The notes beneath the pieces were generated by a model, which did no database searches, was not told the DNA's origin, and worked only from the letters and a program-made list of their open reading frames with translations. From a virus: 64,000 nt of DNA. Location of the stretch: positions 1 through 64,000 of the IMG/VR virus record IMGVR_UViG_3300031746_000002. One strand, written 5' to 3'. A program made the translations under genes and the position numbers. Shown here piece after piece: positions 53,242-59,971 of the stretch. Within the stretch, counting starts at the first letter, position 1. The number at the start of each line of letters is the position of its first letter.

Positions 53242-53984
53242 GACCTTCTGTTAGTACTTCATCTTTAGGTAGATACTTTGCTTGTCCAGCATCATATTAC
53301 AAACAATATGTACTTCGAGAAGAATTTGCAGAAGAGAAAGGAATACCAGCTATCAGAGGCATTGCTATACATAAATGTCTTGAAGATTTTTATAATTCAG
53401 GAAACTTCGATAGACAAAAGCTTATATCTAGTTGGAAAGAAACATTTGAATATGTGATGAAAAAGGAAAAAGTAGTTATTCCTGAAAATGAACAGAAGAA
53501 AATATTAACTGAAGGTTATCAAATGTTAAATTCATTTTATAATGAACAGGAAAGAGATGGATTACTTAAAAAGCCTTTATTCAATGAAAAATATTTAAAG
53601 ACTGTTTATAGGGGTGTAGTTATCAAGGCTAAAGTTGATATGATTATCAACTGGAAAGATGAAATGTATATCTATGATTTTAAAACAAACTGGCATAAGT
53701 TTGGTAATAAAGAGCTTAATGAAAACCTCCAAGCTCATTTAAATTTATGGTTGTATAAAGCTACATATGGAAAAGAAGCTAAATTTTGTTTTCATTTTAT
53801 TAGATTAAAACAAAGACAATTTATAGAAAAATTAAATGAAAAATTATTATTAGATGTAATTGATAAGTTATTAAATGCTCATATAGATAACAATTTTCCA
53901 ATTGAACCAACAGACTGTAAATACTGTATGTATCAAAGCAGATGCGAACGTTTTACTAAACAAAAAACTATTAAAATCTGCTGA
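53199..53984 (+). CDS. Cas4/RecB-type exonuclease with iron-sulphur site
   Basis: The 261-residue protein has the RecB-family PD-(D/E)XK layout: STSSLGRYFACPASYYKQY, RGIAIHKCLEDFY, KAKVDMIINWKDEMYIYDFKTNW (D then D-x-K), and QAHLNLWLYKA (QhxxY-like). The C-terminal CKYCMYQSRC with the early C of FACPAS gives a likely 4Fe-4S cluster as in Cas4 and AddB-type nucleases. It probably processes DNA ends for recombination-driven replication. No other CRISPR gene or array is present. Confidence 0.8.
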   Translation: MAKIVDYGKLFRRVRPSVSTSSLGRYFACPASYYKQYVLREEFAEEKGIPAIRGIAIHKCLEDFYNSGNFDRQKLISSWKETFEYVMKKEKVVIPENEQKKILTEGYQMLNSFYNEQERDGLLKKPLFNEKYLKTVYRGVVIKAKVDMIINWKDEMYIYDFKTNWHKFGNKELNENLQAHLNLWLYKATYGKEAKFCFHFIRLKQRQFIEKLNEKLLLDVIDKLLNAHIDNNFPIEPTDCKYCMYQSRCERFTKQKTIKIC

Positions 53985-54001
53985 AATTCTGCTGAAATAA
54001 A

Positions 54002-54014
54002 GCTTAATAATTAA
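54002..54014 (+). promoter_or_regulatory. GCTTAATAATTAA motif upstream of histone-fold gene, copy 2
   Basis: This copy of the 13-mer lies 17 nt after the nuclease stop and 31 nt before the ATG of the histone-fold gene. No sigma70-type hexamers are obvious beside it. Since the following two genes end at a strong terminator, an independent promoter here is expected, and this motif is the best candidate. Confidence 0.4.
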
Positions 54015-54045
54015 TTGAAAGGAAATAATAAAGGAGGTGAAAAAG

Positions 54046-54309
54046 ATGGCAAGGGTAAGCGGAGCAGGCAAGGGAAACAAACCAGAAAAGGTTGAGATGG
54101 TCCTTATGAAATCAAAAGTTTACAGGCTAGTTAAAGGTGAGCTTAAGATGAGGATATCTGCTGCATGTTTTGAAATAATCTCAGCAAGAGTTATAACAAT
54201 GATAAAACAAGCTGCTGAGCAAACAAAGGTAGATAAAAGGGAAACTATCAAACCAAGGGATTTTGATGCAGCTGCAAGGGCTGCAGTAGCAGGAGAAAGT
54301 AAAGAGTAA
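54046..54309 (+). CDS. Histone-fold protein
   Basis: ATG 54046 is set by AAGGAGGTGAAAAAG, giving 87 residues. After a basic tail (MARVSGAGKGNKPEK), a short helix (SKVYRLVKG, 23-31) precedes RISAACFEIISARVITMIKQAAEQT (37-60) and KRETIKPRDFDAAARA (64-79). The R-x-TIK-x-x-D block matches the loop-2/helix-3 region of archaeal and eukaryotic histones, and RIS lines up with RVS in archaeal histones; the middle helix is about one turn shorter. It would bend or wrap DNA as a dimer. Family match is by eye and needs modelling. Confidence 0.65.
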   Translation: MARVSGAGKGNKPEKVEMVLMKSKVYRLVKGELKMRISAACFEIISARVITMIKQAAEQTKVDKRETIKPRDFDAAARAAVAGESKE

Positions 54310-54341
54310 ATAGAGGAACAACGAAAAGGAGGAAAGTAAGT

Positions 54342-54779
54342 ATGAGTATTCAGGCTGATTTAAAGAAGTTAAGGGAAAAGAAGAAAGAGATTGCGGCAAA
54401 AATTACAAAGTTATTTGAAGAAAGAGGAGCAAATAACAAAAAGATTGCCGAACTCAAAGCAGAAGCATCAAAGGAAAAGAAAGCAGCAGCAAAGGAAGCA
54501 AAGGAAACAAAAGCAGAAAAGAAAGAAAAGAAAGTTGAAAAGAAAGAAGCAAAGAAAGAGACAAAGAAAGAGGCAAAGAAAGAGGCAAAGAAAGAAGAAA
54601 AGAAAGAAGAAAAGAAAGAAACAAAGAAAGAGGCAAAGAAAGAAGTTAAGCCAGAAAAAACAAAAGAGAAAACAAAGCCAGTAGACCCAGATGATGAAGA
54701 TGACAAAAAAGCACCAGCGGAAAAAGAAGAAAAGAAAGACGAAAAAAAGAAAACTGCTGATGAAGGCGATGACGAATAA
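54342..54779 (+). CDS. Lys/Glu/Ala-repeat charged protein paired with histone-fold gene
   Basis: The 145-residue protein starts with a coiled-coil-like helix (residues 5-45), then a long KKEA/KKET/KKEE repeat tract (about 58-101). It ends with PVDPDDEDDKK and an acidic ADEGDDE tail. Composition recalls histone H1-type or nucleolin-like tails, but charge is nearly balanced, which also fits a rigid single-alpha-helix rod. It follows the histone-fold gene by 32 nt with an AAAGGAGG site and ends at a terminator, so the two form one unit. Confidence 0.6.
   Translation: MSIQADLKKLREKKKEIAAKITKLFEERGANNKKIAELKAEASKEKKAAAKEAKETKAEKKEKKVEKKEAKKETKKEAKKEAKKEEKKEEKKETKKEAKKEVKPEKTKEKTKPVDPDDEDDKKAPAEKEEKKDEKKKTADEGDDE
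54538..54650 (+). repeat. 12-nt-based AAAGAAAG coding repeats
   Basis: Units of about 12 nt on the pattern AAGAAAGAGGCA (Lys-Lys-Glu-Ala/Thr/Glu) run through the middle of the charged protein. Copies are near-identical, so slippage could change the length of the tract in frame. Confidence 0.85.
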
Positions 54780-54807
54780 ACTTTAAATTATCCGGGTAAT
54801 TTAAATG

Positions 54808-54845
54808 GGGTGGAGTAGCTTAAACCCTACTCCACCCATTTTTTC
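54808..54845 (+). terminator. Strong intrinsic terminator after histone-fold unit
   Basis: GGGTGGAGTAG (54808-54818) pairs perfectly with CTACTCCACCC (54827-54837), with an 8-nt loop, followed by ATTTTTTC. This is a textbook rho-independent terminator. Just upstream, TTTAAATTA (54782-54790) and TAATTTAAA (54797-54805) form a second stem with a TCCGGG loop. Confidence 0.9.
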
Positions 54846-54859
54846 AAAGGAAAACTAAC

Positions 54860-55351
54860 ATGAAAGATAACAGACAAAACGTTCACGAATTCTATATTGG
54901 TTTAGCAAAACAAATAGCTTCAAGGGGAACATGCTTACGCAGGCAGATAGGAGCTGTTTTAATTAAAGATGGTATTATATTAGCAACAGGATATAATGGA
55001 CCGCCATCAGGGTTAGCACACTGCGATAAATGTTTTCGCATAACTAATAATATCCAAAGCTCAACACGTTTAGAATTTTGTAGAGCAGTACATGCTGAAG
55101 AAAATGTATTAATTCAATGTGCTATAAAGCAGACAAATCCCACTGGTGGAATTTTATATTGCACACATTCTCCTTGTGTTACTTGTGCAAAAAGTATTAT
55201 TCAAGCTAAAATCAGTGCTATTATATATGATGAAATTTATCCAGATGAATTGACTCAGCAAATGATAGGAGAGTCTTCTGTATTATTTTATCAAGTTAAA
55301 ACTCCTAACTTAGATACTTTATTAAAACTTAAAGGACAAACATTAATATGA
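54860..55351 (+). CDS. dCMP deaminase
   Basis: The 163-residue protein has the zinc-deaminase signature: AVHAEENV (His and catalytic Glu) and SPCVTCAKS. An extra HCDKC lies near residue 55, as in T4-type dCMP deaminases with a second zinc. It would convert dCMP to dUMP for thymidylate synthesis. It is first in the unit after the terminator, with an AAAGGAAAAC site, and overlaps the kinase gene by 4 nt. Confidence 0.85.
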   Translation: MKDNRQNVHEFYIGLAKQIASRGTCLRRQIGAVLIKDGIILATGYNGPPSGLAHCDKCFRITNNIQSSTRLEFCRAVHAEENVLIQCAIKQTNPTGGILYCTHSPCVTCAKSIIQAKISAIIYDEIYPDELTQQMIGESSVLFYQVKTPNLDTLLKLKGQTLI

Positions 55352-55884
55352 TAATCATTGTTGAAGGAATAGATGGTACTGGCAAAACTTATTTTTGTAA
55401 ATATATAGCAAAAAAATATGGCTTTAAATATATTCATGCACCAAAACCAAAGAAACCTTTCGATGAATTTGCTAAAACAGTTACTGCTAAGTACAAAAAA
55501 TTAATCAAAGATAATTTAAAAAAATATGTTATTTTTGATAGATCATTTTATAGTGAATATGCTTATAATTATAATAGGACACATAAATACATAGAGCAAT
55601 TTGAAAAATTATTAAATGTTAATTACACTGTTATATTATTTACTCTATCTCATTTAGGTATCAGGCGAACATTTAATAAATATATTGCTAATCATCAAGC
55701 TTTTGATAATCAAAATAAGTTTGCAAGAAAAGTAGCAGTACAACAGCGATATATTTATATTTTGGGAAAATCAAGACTTGCAAGTAAATACATAATAAAT
55801 ATTCCAGACACGCTTGATAAACTTGGTACAGGATATAAAAAAGCACAGAATACAGCTTTAAGAATTATTGAGCATATAATATGA
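55348..55884 (+). CDS. Thymidylate-kinase-like dNMP kinase
   Basis: The 178-residue protein starts MIIIVEGIDGTGKTYF, the P-loop of thymidylate kinases, followed by VIFDRSFYSEYAYN (the DR-Y motif) and a LID-like region with RRTFNKYIANH. It would phosphorylate dTMP or another dNMP. The short length is common for phage deoxynucleotide kinases. Overlaps of 4 nt on both sides couple it to the deaminase and the radical-SAM gene. Confidence 0.8.
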   Translation: MIIIVEGIDGTGKTYFCKYIAKKYGFKYIHAPKPKKPFDEFAKTVTAKYKKLIKDNLKKYVIFDRSFYSEYAYNYNRTHKYIEQFEKLLNVNYTVILFTLSHLGIRRTFNKYIANHQAFDNQNKFARKVAVQQRYIYILGKSRLASKYIINIPDTLDKLGTGYKKAQNTALRIIEHII

Positions 55885-56891
55885 AATTAGATAATTACTA
55901 CAGTGAAATAACCAGAGTACGAGAAAAGATGTCACCTATCTCTATTTGCATTTATCCTACAAACCGATGTTCATGTAAATGTATAATGTGCGATGTACAT
56001 AAAATACAAGACAAAGCAGACTTACCTTTTGATAAATTATTAGATGTAATTATTATGGCGCATCTAATGAAAGTAGAAAGCATCGTTTTCATTGGTGGTG
56101 GCGAACCAACACTTTACGATCATCTTCCACATATAATAGAACATATAAATGAATTTACACAGATGTCAATGGGAATTCTTACAAATGGTAATACAAATTT
56201 TAATTTTGGTTGTGCTGCAAAAAACTATCGTATGAAATTTATAAGATTTTCAATAGATGCAGTTAGTAAAGAACTTTATAAAAAAATACGAGGAGCAGTA
56301 CTTGATAAGGTACTTAATAATTTCAGTACTGTTTTAAATGTTGCTCCAGAAAAAACTAGAATAAATGCTTTGATTATGGATGAGAATATATTTGATGTAA
56401 AGAACTTAATTGATTTTGCAGCAGATAATCATACAACTATTAATTTTACATTAGCAGTGAATTGTAATAGTTTTAAGAATAAAATAAAAATCAATGAACT
56501 TACAAGGTTACAATATTATAAAAGTTCTTGCCATAATTTAAACATACTATTTGAGAAGCATGAATTAATAAATAAACACGAATGTGTATTACCTTTAATA
56601 TACGCTGTAATTGATGCAAAGGGAGATGTGTTTCCTTGTACAATAGCAGCTCAAAGTTTGGGTATTAATATTGATAATAGAGATGTTATATTAGGTAATA
56701 TATGTCAAGATACATTTAGTAGTATCTGGCTTCGTTCTGGGACACGAAGACTGAACATGTCTAGTAATCCTGATAAATTCAATATTTGTCGCTGGTGTAA
56801 CAGGGGTGGTATATCTGCATGTAAACTAAATATGCAGTATAGAAATGAATATGAAACATTGAAAAGTCTTCACAAGGCAACATTCTTATGA
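55881..56891 (+). CDS. Radical SAM protein with SPASM-like C-terminus
   Basis: The 336-residue protein has the radical-SAM cluster motif CSCKCIMC (C-x3-C-x2-C from the second Cys) after IYPTNR. FIGGGEPTLYDHL and MSMGILTNGNTNF follow as the SAM-binding strands. A C-terminal cysteine set (ECVLPLIYAVIDAKGDVFPCT... and FNICRWCNRGGISAC) fits a SPASM-type auxiliary iron-sulphur domain. SPASM enzymes modify peptides or small molecules, so the target here is open. Its place beside nucleotide enzymes and a glycosyltransferase suggests DNA or RNA modification, by inference. Confidence 0.75.
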   Translation: MKLDNYYSEITRVREKMSPISICIYPTNRCSCKCIMCDVHKIQDKADLPFDKLLDVIIMAHLMKVESIVFIGGGEPTLYDHLPHIIEHINEFTQMSMGILTNGNTNFNFGCAAKNYRMKFIRFSIDAVSKELYKKIRGAVLDKVLNNFSTVLNVAPEKTRINALIMDENIFDVKNLIDFAADNHTTINFTLAVNCNSFKNKIKINELTRLQYYKSSCHNLNILFEKHELINKHECVLPLIYAVIDAKGDVFPCTIAAQSLGINIDNRDVILGNICQDTFSSIWLRSGTRRLNMSSNPDKFNICRWCNRGGISACKLNMQYRNEYETLKSLHKATFL

Positions 56892-57502
56892 AACAACAAA
56901 TGATAGAAAACGAAAGATTAAAAACAGTTAGAAATCAACTACAAAGTTGCAAGCAATGTGAACTTTCAAAGCTTGAAATAAATAAACAAGATGAGGATTA
57001 TCCAGACAGAGGTAAAGTCTTTTCAACGGGTTATTCTGATGCAAAAATAATGTTTATAGGAGAAAGTCCATTTTTTAAAAGAGTAGTGGGAAATGATGGA
57101 ATAATACGACCATTTAATTTTGGTAATGAATATGAAGATAATGTTGGGTCTGGTAAAATACTTTTTAATATTTTATGGAAACTCAATGTAAAACGAGAAG
57201 ACATTTACATTACAAATTTAATCAAGTGTTCTTACAATGAAAAGTTACGAAAAAATATTCAAAAATATTTTGCTGAATGTTTCTTCTTAACAAAGCTTGA
57301 AATAGCTTTAGTAAAACCAAAAATAATCTTTTTATTGGGAAATGAAGTACATCAATTTTTTGAAACACATAAGCTGATGTCAATCATTCCTGAACAAATA
57401 ATAGCAATATCACATCCTGCATTTATTTATAGAAGTCCCGGCTTTAAAACTAAATATGAAGGTATTATAAAGCATCATTTAACAGAGGCGGGTTTGATAT
57501 GA
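56888..57502 (+). CDS. Family-4-like uracil-DNA glycosylase
   Basis: The 204-residue protein has SCKQCELS (C21/C24), IMFIGESPFF, YITNLIKCSYNEK and AECFFL giving the four Cys of a 4Fe-4S cluster. The closing ISHPAFIYRSPGF provides the catalytic-loop histidine. These fit family 4 (UDGa-type) glycosylases. A phage that also codes a dCMP deaminase and a dUTPase would benefit from removing uracil, but phage UDG homologues can also act in base hypermodification. It overlaps both neighbours by 4 nt. Confidence 0.75.
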   Translation: MKQQMIENERLKTVRNQLQSCKQCELSKLEINKQDEDYPDRGKVFSTGYSDAKIMFIGESPFFKRVVGNDGIIRPFNFGNEYEDNVGSGKILFNILWKLNVKREDIYITNLIKCSYNEKLRKNIQKYFAECFFLTKLEIALVKPKIIFLLGNEVHQFFETHKLMSIIPEQIIAISHPAFIYRSPGFKTKYEGIIKHHLTEAGLI

Positions 57503-58671
57503 TTAAAGTATTATATGCACCATTTTATTCTATGAGAAGTTATAAAACAACTATGTGGTTACTTCAAAGAGATGGACATGCAACAAGATGCAGAAACATA
57601 GTTCATCTTTTATGTCAAAAATATAATGATGTAAATTTTGATATTATTATTCCGACTAATAATGATATTGATAATAGCTTCGAAAAATTCTTTGGGAAAT
57701 TTGATACTTCAGAATATGTTGATCGTGTTAGATTACTTGTAAATCCTTTTTATGCGCATAACACTGTAAGTGAACGAATGAATTTTCCATATAAATTTTT
57801 TAAAGAAGTATTAGCTAATAGCAATTATGATGTAGTAATTTATGAAAACATTGAAAATGCAAGATATATGAAAAATTTAATGTTACCTCATGCAAGACTA
57901 ATTTCTTCAATAACTCATTCACCAGCAACAGAAGACACAATTTTTTTAAAGCATAACAATTTTTTACTTCGGATCATTGATGGTCTATATGCATCTGATG
58001 CAGTGTTTTATAATACATCATATATTTTTAATAATATGGATTGTATACTATCAAAACATTTTCCTAATGATATTGCTATATTAATGGATAAATTAAAGGC
58101 ATCATATGCTTATACTAGTTCATATGAAATGGGATCAATTGATGATGTAGCAGCTGCAAAAGAAAAAGGTTCTGTTTTATTCATGAGTAGATTTTCAGAT
58201 GCAGACAGAACTAAAGTAAATGATTTTATAAATCTCGTTAAAGATTATAAATCTGATAAGTATCGTTTTTATATAACAAACCCTTCTGAAGCAATACTGA
58301 ATATGGATATGCAAAATTTATTAGACAGAGATAAATTAACTTTACTTCCACAACATAATAGAAGAGATTGGAAAGACATACTTCGACGAATGGAAATGGT
58401 AGTAATTTTATATGATGTTGAAAAATGTTATAGTACAGGATATTTTGAAGCAGCATTAAATAAATGCAAAATCATAACACAATCACATAAAAGTTGGATG
58501 TATAAATTAAATGAACATATTTATCCTTTATCTGATGACATAGAGCAAGCATTAGATAGTGCATCAACATGTCCACCAGGTAAAAACTATTTAGGATGTA
58601 AAGTAAGTTCTAATGATTTCACTGTAGAACATAGCTTAAATAAACTTGCATCAATAATTTTATGTAAATAA
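57499..58671 (+). CDS. GT-B-like glycosyltransferase
   Basis: The 390-residue protein reads like a two-domain GT-B enzyme. The N-terminal half opens MIKVLYAPFYSMRSYKTT and contains ENARYMKNLM. The C-terminal half holds VLFMSRFSDADRTKVNDFINLV, KLTLLPQHNRRDWKDILRRMEMVVILYD, and YFEAALNKCKIITQS where GT-B donors contact an E-A pair. The acceptor cannot be told: DNA bases, a wall sugar or a small metabolite are possible. It ends the nucleotide/modification unit, followed by the tRNA-like genes. Confidence 0.55.
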   Translation: MIKVLYAPFYSMRSYKTTMWLLQRDGHATRCRNIVHLLCQKYNDVNFDIIIPTNNDIDNSFEKFFGKFDTSEYVDRVRLLVNPFYAHNTVSERMNFPYKFFKEVLANSNYDVVIYENIENARYMKNLMLPHARLISSITHSPATEDTIFLKHNNFLLRIIDGLYASDAVFYNTSYIFNNMDCILSKHFPNDIAILMDKLKASYAYTSSYEMGSIDDVAAAKEKGSVLFMSRFSDADRTKVNDFINLVKDYKSDKYRFYITNPSEAILNMDMQNLLDRDKLTLLPQHNRRDWKDILRRMEMVVILYDVEKCYSTGYFEAALNKCKIITQSHKSWMYKLNEHIYPLSDDIEQALDSASTCPPGKNYLGCKVSSNDFTVEHSLNKLASIILCK

Positions 58672-58672
58672 G

Positions 58673-58685
58673 GCTTAATAATTAA
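58673..58685 (+). promoter_or_regulatory. GCTTAATAATTAA motif upstream of tRNA-like genes, copy 3
   Basis: The third exact copy of the 13-mer begins 2 nt after the glycosyltransferase stop and ends 8 nt before the first tRNA-like gene. Its closeness to the 5' end of the tRNA could mark a processing site rather than a promoter. Confidence 0.35.
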
Positions 58686-58692
58686 ACTACTC

Positions 58693-58768
58693 ATAGAGGT
58701 GGAGCAATTGGTTAGCTCAATTTATCCAGCGCAGGTAAATTATATAGGTTCGAGTCCTATCCTTTATG
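58693..58768 (+). tRNA. tRNA-like gene 1, anticodon arm abnormal
   Basis: The acceptor stem ATAGAGG pairs with CCTTTAT (58761-58767, one G-T pair) and G follows. A D-arm GAGC/GCTC with AATTGGTTA loop and a perfect T-arm ATAGG-TTCGAGT-CCTAT (58744-58760) are present. The anticodon arm folds as an 8-bp stem AATTTATC/GGTAAATT (58719-58741) with loop CAGCGCA, lacking the invariant U33. The isotype cannot be assigned safely. Length is 76 nt without CCA. It may be a degenerate, unusual or non-decoding tRNA. Confidence 0.7.
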
Positions 58769-58770
58769 GT

Positions 58771-58892
58771 GGGCAAATGGCGCAGTGGCTTTGTACGCAG
58801 AAGTTGAATCACTCAAATTAGAGTAACAGCTTCAGTATGAATTTATGCTAGTTCACTTTCATACTTCGGGGGTTCAAATCCCTCTTTGCCCA
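58771..58892 (+). tRNA. tRNA-like gene 2, 122 nt with oversized anticodon and variable arms
   Basis: A perfect acceptor stem GGGCAAA/TTTGCCC with A discriminator, a D-arm GCG/CGC, and a T-arm GGGGG-TTCAAAT-CCCTC are present. Between them, GAAGTTG (58800-58806) pairs with CAGCTTC (58827-58833) around a 20-nt loop that holds an inner ACTC/GAGT helix. AGTATGAA (58834-58841) pairs with TTCATACT (58858-58865) as a long variable arm. The D- and variable arms suggest a Leu/Ser-type (class II) tRNA. The big loop may contain an intron or make it non-decoding. Confidence 0.65.
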
Positions 58893-58921
58893 TTTTATAA
58901 AATTTAGTGGAGGAGAATACA

Positions 58922-59971
58922 ATGATAAAATTGATGGTAGGAAACAACTGGGATTTAAATTTGTTAGACAATCTTGCTGAGCTTAATGATAAATATCAAG
59001 CAGAAAATATTCAAATCGTTGAAGTGTATGGTTCAGTAATAGATAATCCAATAGGAACAGCTAGACCAACTTTTAGATTACAAGATAAATCACGTAAAGA
59101 AGTAGAAGAATTTACTAAAGTTGCTAATGCATGTTATATTGAATTGAATTATACTTTAAATATTCCATGCTTCGGAAATCTTGATGATTTATATATTAAG
59201 TACAATTCAATTTCTAGCTTTTTAAAATGGTTAGAAAACATTGGAATAAAAAGAGTAACAGTAACACATCCATTATTAATGGATATAATAACTAAAGAAA
59301 CAAAACTTGAAATTGAGCTATCAACAATTTTTCATATTACTTCAGTTCGGCAACTTGCTTTATTAATGAAACAATATCGTATTAGAAAAGTTTGTATGAA
59401 TTTAATGAAGAATAGGGATTTTGATTTCTTATCAGCATTCCAATTTAAAGATGTAGATATTGAATTAATGGTAAATGAAATGTGTAATTATGAATGTGTA
59501 TACCGTGCATCATGTTATAATTTACATGCTCATACAGTAAGAAGTAATAGAGATAGGTTCAGTGATTATCCAATGGGATATTGTACAGGTTTAAGAGATG
59601 GGGATTTAGTTGAATGGTTAAAGGCAAGATTTATACTACCACAATGGTTGGAATATTATTCTGCAAATTTTAATATTAACCATTTTAAAGTTACTGGCAG
59701 AACAGGTACAACAAAATATATTACATGGGTTGCAGAACAGTACATGAAAAAACAATACGATGATAATTTAATTGCTCTATGGTTTCAATTAGAAAACATA
59801 GGTCAAGCAGAGAATAAACATATTGTTGCAAAAAATCAAATCCCAGCAGGTGAAATTAAATTAGATTTCCTTGAACATTTCAAACATGCAAAATGTGATA
59901 TTGAATGCAACAATACATGTGCTTTCTGTAGTATATACTTGCAAAAGATACAGGAAAATAATGGCAAATAA
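58922..59971 (+). CDS. Peptidase U32-family protein (TrhP/UbiU-like)
   Basis: ATG 58922, behind GGAGGAGAATACA, gives 349 residues; the in-frame GTG 58907 overlaps the ribosome site. U32 features are VEVYGSVIDNPIGTARP, GIKRVTVTHPLLM, LSTIFHITS, and the conserved LMVNEMCNYECVYRASCYNLHAHT cysteine block. LPQWLEYYSANFNINHFKVTGR...YMKKQYDDNL and a last CDIECNNTCAFC follow. Known members are iron-sulphur proteins that hydroxylate tRNA, rRNA or quinone precursors. It follows two tRNA-like genes, so RNA modification is a reasonable guess. Confidence 0.65.
   Translation: MIKLMVGNNWDLNLLDNLAELNDKYQAENIQIVEVYGSVIDNPIGTARPTFRLQDKSRKEVEEFTKVANACYIELNYTLNIPCFGNLDDLYIKYNSISSFLKWLENIGIKRVTVTHPLLMDIITKETKLEIELSTIFHITSVRQLALLMKQYRIRKVCMNLMKNRDFDFLSAFQFKDVDIELMVNEMCNYECVYRASCYNLHAHTVRSNRDRFSDYPMGYCTGLRDGDLVEWLKARFILPQWLEYYSANFNINHFKVTGRTGTTKYITWVAEQYMKKQYDDNLIALWFQLENIGQAENKHIVAKNQIPAGEIKLDFLEHFKHAKCDIECNNTCAFCSIYLQKIQENNGK

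Noticed and set aside
53199-53984. CRISPR-Cas system suggested by the Cas4-like protein
   Set aside because: No array, Cas1 or effector gene occurs in the window; stand-alone Cas4/RecB nucleases are common in phages.
54350-54706. Antisense Ser/Phe-rich open frame
   Set aside because: It is the mirror of the Lys/Glu repeat codons on the + strand and has no ribosome site of its own.
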